Source of the DNA: Alphaproteobacteria bacterium
Lineage (GTDB): Bacteria; Pseudomonadota; Alphaproteobacteria; Rs-D84
Direction: 5' to 3'
Length of the DNA: 49,535 bases
Assembly: GCA_017436325.1 (NCBI GenBank)
Contig: JAFSDI010000039.1
Location: 1 to 49,535, forward strand
Shown here: positions 35,085-43,850 of the stretch, piece after piece
Numbering within the stretch: the stretch's first letter is position 1
Layout: the number at the start of each line of letters is the position of its first letter
Notes under the pieces: generated by a model
What the model saw: the letters and a program-made list of their open reading frames with translations, nothing else
The model's database searches: none
What the model was told of the DNA's origin: nothing
Made by a program: the position numbers and the translations under genes

Positions 35085-37352
35085 ATGAAGAAAGTATCAC
35101 TTGCTGTAATTTTATCGTGTTTAGTTGCAAAAACTGCTTTTTCTGCAACTGTTTCAAAGATAGAGGTGAATGGCAATCAGCGTATGGATGCAGAATCCAT
35201 ACGTATTATCGCAAATGTTAAGTTAGGCGACAATATCGGTGAAACAAAATCAAATGAAATTGCAAAAAAACTGCAAGAAAGTGGATATTTTTCAAAAATA
35301 AATGTCTTTATGTCGGGAAATACATTAAAAATTAACGTGACAGAAGCACCAATTATAAATATGGTGACAGTCGAAGGAAATGATGAGATTTCTACTGACG
35401 ACTTGAAAAAAGAAATAAAAACCAAAGAGCGTTCTTCATACAGTGAACCAACAATCGGTGCAGATGTTCAACGTATGTTGACAATATATCAACGTCAAGG
35501 ATTCTTTGGTACAAAAATTGAACCTAAACGTATTGAATTACCAGATAATCGTGTCAATGTCGTATATGAAATTACCGAAGGTCATCCAACCTGGATTACA
35601 AGTATTGACTTTGATGGAAACAAGATTTTTAGCGACCGTATACTGCGTGGTGAAATTCTGTCGCGCGAACACGCGTGGTGGAAATTTATGACACAGTTTG
35701 ACACTTTTGATGATGACAGAATTCAATATGATGGTCAAATGTTGCGTCAGTTCTATTTGCGTAATGGATACGTTGATTTTACTGTCAAAAACATAAATGG
35801 TACTTTTACCCCAGACAGGCAATATTATTCTGTGGTCTTTACCGTTGACGAAGGTGAACAATATAAATTTGGTAAATTAACTGTTGATAATCCTTTTGAT
35901 GATGTGTCTACAGATATACTAAATGAAGAAATAATTGTGTCGTCTGGCGATGTTTATAATGTCGACAAAGTCGAAGAAACAATGAATGCGTTGCGCAGCA
36001 AGGTTGCAGATTTTGGATACGCTTTTATAAATATAGAACCAATACCAACAAAAAATGACGATACAAAAACAATTGATTTGGTCTTTAAAATTCAAAAAAC
36101 AAATCGTGTTTATCTGAACTCTATTAATATATTGGGTAATGTGCGTACATTTGATACGGTCATAGAACAAATAATCCCGATGCGCGCAGGCGATCCTTTT
36201 TCGTTGCAAACAATTGAAGAAGGACGACAGAAGCTGATGCGTACACGCTATTTCAAAGATGTACAAATGGTGCCAACACGCATTGCTGATTCTAATACAA
36301 TGAATCTGGATATCAAGGTTGAAGAACAGCCAACAGGTGAATTATCAGGTGGTTTTGGTTGGTCAAACATTAATGGCTTTATGATTGATGCCGGTATCAC
36401 AGAAAACAACTTTATGGGACGCGGTCAGATTGTACAAATTCGTGGTTCAATCGCAGAATATCAAAAACAGGCATTATTTAGTTTTACTGAACCGTATCTG
36501 TTCGGTCGCCAATTATCAGGGGGTTTTGATGTTTCGTACACAATGTATGACTATTCGTCATTGGGCAGCTTTGGATATGACCGCGACAGCTTAACAATTG
36601 CAGGACGTATGGGATGGCGATTAACTGACCACTGGACACAAAATGTACGTATGACGGCGGCTTTTGACCAAAACTATGATATTCAAACGGCTGGTGGTTG
36701 GCAAAAAGCAACCTTGTATACAATCGGAACAAATTTTAGATATCACAATTTAGATACTAATTTTGCACAAAATACACACACTGGCGTGGTTGCAAATCTG
36801 GGAATCGCATATACAGGATTTGGCGGAACAGAAACATATATGCGATACAATGCAGATGTTATCGGTATGGTAAATTTCTGGGATGACAGATGGCAATTGC
36901 GTTCATCATTGGATTTCGGTTATATACAACCACTGGATGGTGATTATGTGTCACGTGTATATCGTTATTTCTTGGGCGGGGAAAGCCTGCGTGGGTTTGA
37001 TGTCGCAGGTGTCGGTTCACGAAATTGGTATCATTCAACATATGCGCTGGGTGGTTTGTGGAAGCTGAATGGTTCAACACAGTTGAACTTCCCAATATTT
37101 ATCCCAGACGAATATCAGGTAAAAGGATTTGTGTTCTTTGATTATGGTATCTTGGGCAAGCCGCCTGCGCGTGAGGACTATTTTGCAGGTCGCCCAAACC
37201 GTATCGATGATAACTTGCGCACGTCTGCAGGTGTTGGTATTTACTGGAATACGCCAATGGGCCCAATGAACTTCAGTTGGGGTTGGCCATTAAAGATGAC
37301 AGAGTATGACCGCGAACAAAGATTCTTGTTATCGTTTGAAACGCAGTTTTAA
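35085..37352 (+). CDS. bamA: Outer membrane protein assembly factor BamA
   Basis: Central pore of the BAM complex. A signal peptide (MKKVSLAVILSCLVAKTAFSA) precedes five POTRA domains (about 22-410) and a 16-strand barrel ending in the C-terminal Phe (SFETQF). The conserved barrel-domain lid motif is seen as GGESLRGFDVAG (about 634-645). 755 residues, standard. Follows rseP by ten bases. A strong promoter (TTGACG-18-TATAAT) follows, so it ends the operon. Confidence 0.95.
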   Translation: MKKVSLAVILSCLVAKTAFSATVSKIEVNGNQRMDAESIRIIANVKLGDNIGETKSNEIAKKLQESGYFSKINVFMSGNTLKINVTEAPIINMVTVEGNDEISTDDLKKEIKTKERSSYSEPTIGADVQRMLTIYQRQGFFGTKIEPKRIELPDNRVNVVYEITEGHPTWITSIDFDGNKIFSDRILRGEILSREHAWWKFMTQFDTFDDDRIQYDGQMLRQFYLRNGYVDFTVKNINGTFTPDRQYYSVVFTVDEGEQYKFGKLTVDNPFDDVSTDILNEEIIVSSGDVYNVDKVEETMNALRSKVADFGYAFINIEPIPTKNDDTKTIDLVFKIQKTNRVYLNSINILGNVRTFDTVIEQIIPMRAGDPFSLQTIEEGRQKLMRTRYFKDVQMVPTRIADSNTMNLDIKVEEQPTGELSGGFGWSNINGFMIDAGITENNFMGRGQIVQIRGSIAEYQKQALFSFTEPYLFGRQLSGGFDVSYTMYDYSSLGSFGYDRDSLTIAGRMGWRLTDHWTQNVRMTAAFDQNYDIQTAGGWQKATLYTIGTNFRYHNLDTNFAQNTHTGVVANLGIAYTGFGGTETYMRYNADVIGMVNFWDDRWQLRSSLDFGYIQPLDGDYVSRVYRYFLGGESLRGFDVAGVGSRNWYHSTYALGGLWKLNGSTQLNFPIFIPDEYQVKGFVFFDYGILGKPPAREDYFAGRPNRIDDNLRTSAGVGIYWNTPMGPMNFSWGWPLKMTEYDREQRFLLSFETQF

Positions 37353-37354
37353 TC

Positions 37355-37384
37355 TTGACGTTGCATATATAAATTTTTTATAAT
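37355..37384 (+). promoter_or_regulatory. Promoter of the small-lipoprotein/VirB8-like cluster
   Basis: TTGACG at 37355-37360, spacing 18, perfect TATAAT at 37379-37384, starting two bases after the bamA stop. Confidence 0.75.
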
Positions 37385-37408
37385 TCATTTACAAGGAAAG
37401 GATTTGCC

Positions 37409-37555
37409 ATGAAAAAAGTATTTTTAGGCTTGTTTGTTGCATTGTGTTTGGCCGGATGTGGTCAGGTTTATGACCGTGAACCAGTTGGTGTCGGATATGA
37501 TTCAAATGAATTGAAACTTAGTCCGTGCGCATGCATTATGGTTTATCAAGGCTGA
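37409..37555 (+). CDS. Small lipoprotein, 48 aa
   Basis: Begins MKKVFLGLFVALCLAGCGQV: signal peptide with lipobox LAGC, Cys at residue 17. The mature part is only about 32 residues, with two more cysteines near the end. AAGGAAAGGA precedes the ATG. In size and position before a VirB8-like gene it resembles VirB7, but the sequence is too short to prove that. Confidence 0.75.
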   Translation: MKKVFLGLFVALCLAGCGQVYDREPVGVGYDSNELKLSPCACIMVYQG

Positions 37556-37582
37556 TTCCAGTGACCAGAAAAAGGGCCAATT

Positions 37583-38287
37583 GTGAATTATCCAGCTGAT
37601 TTTGATACACCAACATTCCCAGCGGGGAAAAAAATTATTTCTTCGCGCCTGATGGGTATTGTTATTATGATTTTGTTTTTACTGATGTTGTTTGCCTGTG
37701 GAATGTTATTTTGGGCACAAAAATCAATAAAAACACACCCCTTTTTGGTTTCTGTTGATAATATTACCGGACAATGGTCAATTGTTGGACATAATCACCA
37801 AGATATTAAAAATATGACCGCAGCGCAATCAATGCAGGAATCTGTTCTGACCAGATTTGTGCAGTATTGGTTCTGGATTTCTTCGTCTGATATCGTTAAT
37901 AGCGCAAGATGGCGAAAATGCAACAGAACAACTGACTGTGGATTAGAAACAGAAAAAAAAGGTATCGATGTCGAAGGCGACTGTGCAATATATTGTCTGA
38001 CCAATGATAGTTTGTATGATAATTTTACAGAAAATATGTTGCCTTTATATAAAAATATCGCCAATAATAATAGTGTGTGGCAGGTTGATATGCAATCAAT
38101 TATATTAACACCAATTAGTCCTGTTGATATAAATGGTGGCACATGGCAAGTTCAAGCCACTGTGTACCAAAATGGGGGGAATCCTGTCGAAATCTTGGGG
38201 TATGCAAAAATTAGTTTAAGCAACAAAGAATACCAAAAAACACTGGGATATTATATATCAAAATTTAATGCGTATAAGATGAACTGA
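37583..38287 (+). CDS. VirB8-like bitopic membrane protein
   Basis: A 234-residue protein with a short cytoplasmic N-terminus, one TM (about 24-47) and a periplasmic domain starting HPFLVSVDNITGQWSIV, which resembles the VirB8/TrbF start (PFVIRVDNVTG). VirB8 is an assembly factor of type IV secretion. Four cysteines in the middle may form disulfides. It overlaps the next gene by one base (TGATG). No VirB4, VirB9 or VirB10 is nearby, so a complete secretion system is not shown here. Confidence 0.6.
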   Translation: MNYPADFDTPTFPAGKKIISSRLMGIVIMILFLLMLFACGMLFWAQKSIKTHPFLVSVDNITGQWSIVGHNHQDIKNMTAAQSMQESVLTRFVQYWFWISSSDIVNSARWRKCNRTTDCGLETEKKGIDVEGDCAIYCLTNDSLYDNFTENMLPLYKNIANNNSVWQVDMQSIILTPISPVDINGGTWQVQATVYQNGGNPVEILGYAKISLSNKEYQKTLGYYISKFNAYKMN

Positions 38288-38943
38288 TGAAAAAAGTACT
38301 GAATTTTTTTTGTGTATTTTTATTATTGTTGATGACATTTGGTCTGGTCTTTGTGTCGTCTGCAATTTATGATACTGTACCAAAAATCACAGTCGATACC
38401 TATTTCTTTCAACGTGAGTTAGATTATCAAAATCGAATTACAGATCCAGTTGCAGTATCTGAATTTAGTGATGAAGAACTAAGAAATATGCTGATTGAAA
38501 AGTATCTGATGGAATATTTTTACGTTATACCAGATGAACAATATATACAAATGCGTGAAAATAGACAGACCGCATTGTGGTTAATGTCTTCATCAAAAGT
38601 GTTTAACAATTGGTTGCAAACAGTTGCACCAGAAGCAACAGCACTTGCAGATGCAGGTATGTTACGCACCGCACGTTTAATTTCTGCAACAAAAACACCG
38701 ACTGAGGGCGATAATATACCATATTGGAAGGTTGAATATGAGCTGAAAACATGGGAAAAACCAAATGATTTTTTACAAGAGCCAAATGTTTCACGCGGAA
38801 CTTTATTTATGCAGATATCATACACTAAACAAATTATGAAAACAGTACGTACTGGGAAATCTGTGCTGGAATATCTGGAGTCCGGAAAAGATCCTGCGGC
38901 TGCCTTTAGTTTTGGAATTATAGATATCGCAACAGAAATATAA
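38287..38943 (+). CDS. Bitopic membrane protein, possibly VirB8-related
   Basis: A 218-residue protein with one N-terminal TM (about residues 6-28) and a periplasmic domain. The pattern of a helix (LIEKYLMEYFYVIPDEQ) followed by YWKVEYELKTWEKPND and RGTLFMQISYTK would fit an NTF2/VirB8-like fold, but sequence signatures are weak. It is translationally coupled to the VirB8-like gene. Function unknown. Confidence 0.5.
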   Translation: MKKVLNFFCVFLLLLMTFGLVFVSSAIYDTVPKITVDTYFFQRELDYQNRITDPVAVSEFSDEELRNMLIEKYLMEYFYVIPDEQYIQMRENRQTALWLMSSSKVFNNWLQTVAPEATALADAGMLRTARLISATKTPTEGDNIPYWKVEYELKTWEKPNDFLQEPNVSRGTLFMQISYTKQIMKTVRTGKSVLEYLESGKDPAAAFSFGIIDIATEI

Positions 38944-38961
38944 AAAAAGGAATGCTGTTAA

Positions 38962-39744
38962 ATGCGAAAAAAATTATTATTTTCTTTGGGAATATTTCTT
39001 GGACTGTTTAGCAATATAAATTGTTTCGCAGATGATTTTGATTTTAATAATTTTGCAATCATACCAGAAACAGGTGACGTAGATATAACAGCAGAAGATG
39101 TTTATCTTAATAGTGGTGCAGATGTTGTCAGTGTGGGGGGATTTGATATCGCAGGCATTATGTTGGGGATGTCTTTTGATGATGTCTATGAATTATTCTT
39201 TAAGTCAAAGGGATTATATACGCCACGAAAAAAAAATAGTATTATATATACAATAAATAATGAATGGAAATATAATCTGGACTATGAATGCAGACAGCAA
39301 GGTACTTTTGTGCCTGCGGAATTGGAAAAATGTATAAACACCTTGGCACAAAATCGTGGTTTGCTGTATGCGTCAGAAATACATCTGGAACGCGAAAATA
39401 CAGGCGAAACAATTGTTGTTTATTTAACCAGCAACGCAACAGATAACCGTGTATGGCGTGTTCTTTATAACAATGATGTTAATGATATCGAAGGTGCAAA
39501 TGAAAAATTTCAGCGCCAATGGGAAAATAAGGTTTTGTTCTTTTGGCAAAATGTCCTTGATAAATATGGCGCACCAAACAGCGGAAATGATAAGTGGATT
39601 TCTAGTACAAATTCATATGACCCAATGATGACCGCGTATTATGGGGCGCTAGATTTGCAAGATAAAGGACGTTTCGCCACAGATAAAACAGAAAATTATC
39701 AACATTCGCGTTCCAGTTTCAAGGTCAAACCATATGCATTTTAA
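38962..39744 (+). CDS. Exported hypothetical protein, 260 aa
   Basis: A signal peptide (MRKKLLFSLGIFLGLFSNINCFA) is followed by an acidic stretch (DDFDFNNF) and a domain whose start, FDIAGIMLGMSFDDVYELF (about 60-78), resembles the BamE/SmpA-like repeat GxxLGMS. Two cysteines (near 107 and 123) could pair. AAAAAAGGAATGC precedes the ATG. Its end overlaps the yraN start by 11 bases. Part of the cluster with the lipoprotein and the two VirB8-like proteins. Confidence 0.65.
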   Translation: MRKKLLFSLGIFLGLFSNINCFADDFDFNNFAIIPETGDVDITAEDVYLNSGADVVSVGGFDIAGIMLGMSFDDVYELFFKSKGLYTPRKKNSIIYTINNEWKYNLDYECRQQGTFVPAELEKCINTLAQNRGLLYASEIHLERENTGETIVVYLTSNATDNRVWRVLYNNDVNDIEGANEKFQRQWENKVLFFWQNVLDKYGAPNSGNDKWISSTNSYDPMMTAYYGALDLQDKGRFATDKTENYQHSRSSFKVKPYAF

Positions 39745-40084
39745 ATCAACTTATACCCAAGGATTGTTTGCAGAATTTTTAGCACGACAATATCTGCGAT
39801 TGCATGGATTCAAAATTTTATCTAAACGTTATATTACCGGAAAAAATACAAATCGGGCTGAAATTGATATTATTGCACAAAAAAAAGATTTAATTGTATT
39901 TGTAGAAGTGAAACACAGACCAAATCTGCAGTCAGGATTTGATGCAATTTCGCCAATGCAGATGTCGCGATTGCGGCGGGCTGCGGAAAGTTATCTGACA
40001 AAAAAATGCTGGTGCGGGAACGCCAGATTTGATGCAATAATCGTCTGCGGAATACGTATAAATTGGATAAAAAATTGCATATAA
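39734..40084 (+). CDS. yraN: YraN family (UPF0102) endonuclease-like protein
   Basis: A 116-residue protein of the restriction-endonuclease-like fold. The core is seen as RAEIDIIAQKKDLIVFVEVKHR (about 42-63), with the Asp and the E-V-K spaced as in PD-(D/E)xK nucleases. The family is near universal but poorly characterised. It overlaps the preceding gene by 11 bases and ends the operon. Confidence 0.88.
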   Translation: MHFKSTYTQGLFAEFLARQYLRLHGFKILSKRYITGKNTNRAEIDIIAQKKDLIVFVEVKHRPNLQSGFDAISPMQMSRLRRAAESYLTKKCWCGNARFDAIIVCGIRINWIKNCI

Positions 40085-40086
40085 TA

Positions 40087-40115
40087 TTGCAAGTATGATT
40101 TTTTTCTCATATAAT
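40087..40115 (+). promoter_or_regulatory. Promoter of the 49-aa lipoprotein gene
   Basis: TTGCAA at 40087-40092, spacing 17, TATAAT at 40110-40115, three bases after the yraN stop. Confidence 0.8.
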
Positions 40116-40145
40116 TAGTATCGTATAAAAATAAAAGGAGAACAT

Positions 40146-40295
40146 ATGAAAAAAGTAATCTTGGCGTTGTTTGCCGTTATGACTTTAGCGGCCTGTACCG
40201 GTTCGTATAAATCAGGTAATTGCGAATATCATTTCTTGTTGCATAAAGATATTTCTATTTCAAAAATCGTTGGTAATATTACCGGTGGTTGCTAA
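40146..40295 (+). CDS. Small lipoprotein, 49 aa
   Basis: Begins MKKVILALFAVMTLAACTGS: signal peptide and lipobox LAAC, Cys at residue 17. The mature part has two further cysteines (residues 26 and 49) and ends GNITGGC. AAAAGGAGAAC precedes the ATG; own strong promoter and terminator. It shares its MKKV start and layout with the lipoprotein at 37409 but the mature parts differ. Outer-membrane or periplasmic; role unknown. Confidence 0.8.
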   Translation: MKKVILALFAVMTLAACTGSYKSGNCEYHFLLHKDISISKIVGNITGGC

Positions 40296-40297
40296 AA

Positions 40298-40320
40298 AAA
40301 TCCCCAATCGGGGATTTTTA
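40298..40320. terminator. Bidirectional intrinsic terminator
   Basis: AAATCCCC and GGGGATTT around an AATC loop, T run on both strands; serves the lipoprotein gene and the converging barrel gene. Confidence 0.9.
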
Positions 40321-41280
40321 AAACTCAAACCTTATACCAAGTGTAAAATTTAAGTATACAACATTAGTAGCGTTGAATAAATCGCGATGCTTGCTGCCAT
40401 CTTCGTTTGATAATGTCCATTTTATGTTTGGCAACAGCATAGCGCGACCACCAATATCAAGAAACGTATTATCCGCAATACCATAAGAAACCCCAGCCGC
40501 CAACATACCAACAACATTAGACGTATTATATTCAGATACATAAAACTGTGTCAGATTGTAACTATCTGGCTGACCATATTGCGCAAATTCTTGCTGTGCA
40601 GAAATATCACCATATGGATCATAAAAATTCATAACAGTCTTGGTATCACCGTATCCAATACCAAATCCAACATATGGAATAAATTGTCCTGATGGCTTTT
40701 CAATACCATCAAAAAAATCATAATAGAACATTAAACTGATGATATCTGTTTCAACCTTGGAATTAACAGAACCACTTTCAATATAGGCATCAGGCCATAA
40801 ACCATCAACAAGTTCCAGGTCACCACTAAACATTGGCGATGAATTATAATCTGTTTCTTCAACGTGGTCCCAACCGGCCTCTATACGCCACTGAGGTCGA
40901 TTTGGCAATGTCCAACCTAAACTTGCACCTGCGGCAAATGAAAATGTTTCAAAATCCTTGGTCGCTGGTAATTGTGATAAATTTCCATATCCCGCTAAAT
41001 CAAGTCTATCACAACCACCATTTACAAAGCACTGGCCCCATGGGACAACCTGCCCTGTTCCAGGCACAACATAATAATCAATAAAAACAGCACCAATTTT
41101 ATTTTCAATCTTACCCATACCAAATGACGCCCCGCCACGTGCAGATAACACAAAACGCGATCCATCGTCTTCGTACCAGCCCCCACCAACGTATGCATTC
41201 GAATACTGCCAATTTGCAGATGCAGGTATCGATATCAGGTATGACAATATGGGTAAAATAAGAATATTTCTTTTTCTCAT
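40318..41280 (-). CDS. Outer membrane beta-barrel protein
   Basis: A 320-residue protein with a signal peptide (MRKRNILILPILSYLISIPASA) and alternating aromatic/hydrophobic strands, ending in LGIRFEF with the C-terminal Phe recognised by BAM. VGGGWYEDDGSRFVLSARGG is the first hairpin. It resembles small surface-antigen porins of alphaproteobacteria, but I cannot name the family. The upstream region to 41399 is AT-rich and holds no gene. Confidence 0.82.
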   Translation of the reverse strand: MRKRNILILPILSYLISIPASANWQYSNAYVGGGWYEDDGSRFVLSARGGASFGMGKIENKIGAVFIDYYVVPGTGQVVPWGQCFVNGGCDRLDLAGYGNLSQLPATKDFETFSFAAGASLGWTLPNRPQWRIEAGWDHVEETDYNSSPMFSGDLELVDGLWPDAYIESGSVNSKVETDIISLMFYYDFFDGIEKPSGQFIPYVGFGIGYGDTKTVMNFYDPYGDISAQQEFAQYGQPDSYNLTQFYVSEYNTSNVVGMLAAGVSYGIADNTFLDIGGRAMLLPNIKWTLSNEDGSKHRDLFNATNVVYLNFTLGIRFEF

Positions 41281-41395
41281 ACCAGATATTATATCACAAA
41301 ATGACTATCTATAAAAACAAAATTATTTTCCTGAAAATAAATTTTATAAGACAAATCGTTTAATCCTATTAACAATATTTGATAATCTTAAATAA

Positions 41396-41414
41396 AAAAT
41401 CCCCATACGGGGAC
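41396..41414 (-). terminator. Intrinsic terminator after the ferredoxin gene
   Basis: TCCCC and GGGGA around a four-base loop; the reverse strand continues with a T run. Confidence 0.8.
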
Positions 41415-41421
41415 CTTTATC

Positions 41422-41598
41422 TTATTCATGTGCAATCGCACCAACAGGACATATCGCTGCACACGTTCCACACGATATACATTTCTGTGGGTCAATAACA
41501 CACTTGCCATCTGCGCCAACACTTATTGCACCAACAGGACAAACGCCCATACATGTGTGACAGCCAATACATTTATTTGGATCTATTTTATATGCCAT
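41422..41598 (-). CDS. Ferredoxin, 2[4Fe-4S]
   Basis: Electron carrier of 58 residues. I use the ATG at 41598, preceded by AAGGTAAAAGAA. Two full cluster motifs are seen: CIGCHTCMGVCPVGA (about 10-24) and CISCGTCAAICPVGA (about 40-54). The pair repeat and lack of insertion make it clostridial-type. It could accept electrons from the PFOR. It follows the Bax inhibitor-1 gene by 16 bases and may be co-transcribed. Confidence 0.93.
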   Translation of the reverse strand: MAYKIDPNKCIGCHTCMGVCPVGAISVGADGKCVIDPQKCISCGTCAAICPVGAIAHE

Positions 41599-41614
41599 TT
41601 CTTTTACCTTTTTT

Positions 41615-42364
41615 TTAATCACGATTTAACAGGCTTAACAAATATTGGAACATCGCAACAAATGATATATACAAGTGCAATGCACCCAATACCGCTAATT
41701 GATTCTTTTGCGTTTCATCGCCAATAACAGCATATGCACGTTTCAGATTTTGCATATCATATGCTGTAAATAACGCGAATATCAAAACACCTGCGAAACA
41801 AACAATTGTCCCAAAAGTACCACCTAGCAATGCAGGCCAAAAGAACGAACAAATACCAACGAGTATCAAACCAATCATACCAACAAACAAAAACGTTCCC
41901 AGAAATGATAGGTCTTTTATTGTTTTGTAACCAAACATCGCCATACAAGCAAACATAATAGCCGCAATTACAAATGCCATTAATATTGACATTGGGTTAA
42001 CAGACAATGCAATCGCAATCAATGGAGTCATGGTGACACCAATCAATACAGCATACAATGCCAGCATTAATGCAGCAGTCGAAGGCTTCATATGAAAAAC
42101 GCGAACCTGCGCCCATATTGATAATGCCAGCCCACCAAATAACAAAATATAATACAAGCCAGACATTCCACCAGTTTGAAAATTAATTAAATACTGTAAC
42201 CCGCCGCCCCAAATTGTCATATATGCAGCAACAGCAGTTAATCCAACCGCCCCAAACATCAGTGCAAAAATGCGCTTTAGATATAGTTCTATACCGCTTG
42301 CCTTGGCCCCAAAAACACCAGATACAGTACGCGCGGTTGTTTCCTTGATTTTTTGTTTTTGCAT
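41615..42364 (-). CDS. Bax inhibitor-1 (YccA/TMBIM) family membrane protein
   Basis: A 249-residue polytopic membrane protein with seven hydrophobic segments. I use the ATG at 42364, preceded by AAGGAGAAATGTT; the frame runs 13 codons further upstream. The C-terminus carries the BI-1 features FALFTAYDMQNLKRAY and GALHLYISFVAMFQYLLSLL. Bacterial members are proposed Ca2+ leak channels or FtsH modulators; the role here is unknown. Confidence 0.92.
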   Translation of the reverse strand: MQKQKIKETTARTVSGVFGAKASGIELYLKRIFALMFGAVGLTAVAAYMTIWGGGLQYLINFQTGGMSGLYYILLFGGLALSIWAQVRVFHMKPSTAALMLALYAVLIGVTMTPLIAIALSVNPMSILMAFVIAAIMFACMAMFGYKTIKDLSFLGTFLFVGMIGLILVGICSFFWPALLGGTFGTIVCFAGVLIFALFTAYDMQNLKRAYAVIGDETQKNQLAVLGALHLYISFVAMFQYLLSLLNRD

Positions 42365-42441
42365 AACATTTCTCCTTGTTGATTTGATAAATATATAATA
42401 CAATACGCGCGAAATTTCAAGATATAAAAGAGGAAATTTAA

Positions 42442-43239
42442 ATGGCGTTTATAATTGAACCTATATCCCCTGTTGCATTTTCAATATTAGGTTTTGATAT
42501 ACGTTGGTATGCATTGGCGTATGTCGTTGCATTTGTTGCAGGATATTGGTTATTTAAAAAACTGATGTCACGTACAGACAGCGTTATATCGCTAAACAAA
42601 TCAGAACTTGATGATTTGCTGACCGCCGTAATCATAGGGGTAATCGCAGGTGGACGATTGGGATATGTATTATTTTATGATCCTGTATATTTTATAACGA
42701 ATCCGCTTGAAATATTTGCATTGTGGCACGGTGGAATGAGTTTTCATGGCGGATTGATAGGTGTAATCGCATCTGTATTTTACTTTGCACATCGCCATAA
42801 AAAAAATGCGTGGTCAATACTTGATTTAATGTCAATCGTTACACCAATCGGACTGTTTTTTGGCAGAATCGCAAACTTTATTAATCGTGAAGTAATGGGC
42901 CGCACAACAGATGTACCATGGGCAATTATATTCAAAGGCGACACCATTGTGCCCCGCCACCCAAGCCCATTATATGAGGCAGCAACCGAAGGAATCTTAT
43001 TATTTATCATAATGTATTACCTATACAAACACACTAAATTACGTCTTTACCCAGGGGCGTTGGGCGGAACAATGGGAATGCTGTACGCGTTATTCAGAAT
43101 ATTCTGCGAACAGTTTCGTGCACCAGATGCGCATATTGGATTTTTATTTGGTGATTGGCTGACAATGGGAACTGTATTGTCTTTAATAATGTTTTTTGCA
43201 GGATTAGGTATTTTTGTATTTGCAATTCAAAAAAAATAA
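42442..43239 (+). CDS. lgt: Prolipoprotein diacylglyceryl transferase
   Basis: Transfers diacylglyceryl to the lipobox Cys of prolipoproteins in the inner membrane. 265 residues, seven TM segments. HGGMSFHGGLIG (about 94-105) and GRIANFINREVMGR (about 139-152) are the Lgt signature; GRLGYVLFYDP precedes. AGAGGAAATTTAA lies before the ATG. The several lipoproteins in this window depend on it. A tRNA-Ser gene follows 45 bases after the stop. Confidence 0.95.
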   Translation: MAFIIEPISPVAFSILGFDIRWYALAYVVAFVAGYWLFKKLMSRTDSVISLNKSELDDLLTAVIIGVIAGGRLGYVLFYDPVYFITNPLEIFALWHGGMSFHGGLIGVIASVFYFAHRHKKNAWSILDLMSIVTPIGLFFGRIANFINREVMGRTTDVPWAIIFKGDTIVPRHPSPLYEAATEGILLFIIMYYLYKHTKLRLYPGALGGTMGMLYALFRIFCEQFRAPDAHIGFLFGDWLTMGTVLSLIMFFAGLGIFVFAIQKK

Positions 43240-43284
43240 TGTACAATAGTTGCCGTCTGCAGTTGAAAGTGCTGTATAAGTTTA

Positions 43285-43374
43285 GGATGGTTGGCAGAGC
43301 GGTCGAATGCGGCGGTCTTGAAAACCGTTGATGGGGCAACCCATCCGGGGGTTCGAATCCCTCACCATCCGCCA
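43285..43374 (+). tRNA. tRNA-Ser (TGA)
   Basis: Acceptor GGATGGT pairs with ACCATCC. Anticodon loop CTTGAAA gives TGA. A long variable arm (GATGGGG-CAA-CCCATC region) marks a class II tRNA; T loop TTCGAAT; CCA encoded. Confidence 0.96.
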
Positions 43375-43392
43375 GAAACAAAAACTCTCCTG

Positions 43393-43439
43393 AAATTAAA
43401 TCTCATAAATTACGCTAAAATTTTTTTGAGATTTAATTT
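43393..43439. repeat. 13-bp perfect inverted repeat between tRNA genes
   Basis: AAATTAAATCTCA (43393-43405) and its complement (43427-43439) around a 21-nt AT-rich loop. It may terminate tRNA-Ser transcription, as T-rich sequence follows. Confidence 0.5.
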
Positions 43440-43460
43440 ATGGGGATTTTTATTTTTAAA

Positions 43461-43489
43461 TTGACTTTTTAAATAAATACATATAAAAT
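43461..43489 (+). promoter_or_regulatory. Promoter of tRNA-Ala
   Basis: TTGACT at 43461-43466, spacing 17, TAAAAT at 43484-43489, twelve bases before the mature tRNA. Confidence 0.7.
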
Positions 43490-43501
43490 ACCTGTTCGCA
43501 A

Positions 43502-43577
43502 GGGGTTGTAGCTCAGTTGGTAGAGCACTTGCATGGCATGCAAGGGGTCGTCGGTTCAAGTCCGATCAGCTCCACCA
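43502..43577 (+). tRNA. tRNA-Ala (GGC)
   Basis: Anticodon stem CTTGC/GCAAG around ATGGCAT, anticodon GGC. The acceptor stem GGGGTTG/CAGCTCC contains the G3:U70 pair that identifies tRNA-Ala. CCA encoded. Its 3' half is repeated three times downstream. Confidence 0.95.
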
Positions 43578-43579
43578 GA

Positions 43580-43806
43580 GTTTGATGTGTAACTGATGGC
43601 AGTACTTGATGACATGCAACACGCACTCGTCGGTTCAAGTCCGATCAGCTCCACCAAAGTTTGATGTGAAACTGATGGCAGTACTTGATGACATGCAACA
43701 CGCACTCGTCGGTTCAAGTCCGATCAGCTCCACCAAAGTTTGATGTGTAACTGATGGCAGTACTTGATGACATGCAACACGCACTCGTCGGTTCAAGTCC
43801 GATCAG
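43580..43806 (+). repeat. Three tandem 79-bp tRNA-Ala-derived repeats
   Basis: Units start at 43580, 43659 and 43738 with a period of exactly 79. Units 1 and 2 differ at one base (position 11); unit 3 loses the match after position 69. Each unit ends with the T-arm, acceptor 3' strand and CCA of tRNA-Ala (CGTCGGTTCAAGTCCGATC onward), identical to the gene at 43502. The 5' part of the unit aligns loosely with the D-arm and anticodon arm but no cloverleaf forms, so these are pseudo-tRNAs or duplicated 3' fragments. Confidence 0.85.
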
Positions 43807-43850
43807 ATCACTAAAATTTTTAATCTTTGCGCAGCACGCGCACACAGTAT

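Noticed and set aside
37583..38943. Complete type IV secretion locus
   Set aside because: Only VirB7/VirB8-like parts are visible; ATPases, VirB9 and VirB10 are absent from the window.
43580..43806. CRISPR array
   Set aside because: The three units are the same over their whole length; there are no unique spacers, and the repeated part is tRNA-Ala sequence. No cas genes.
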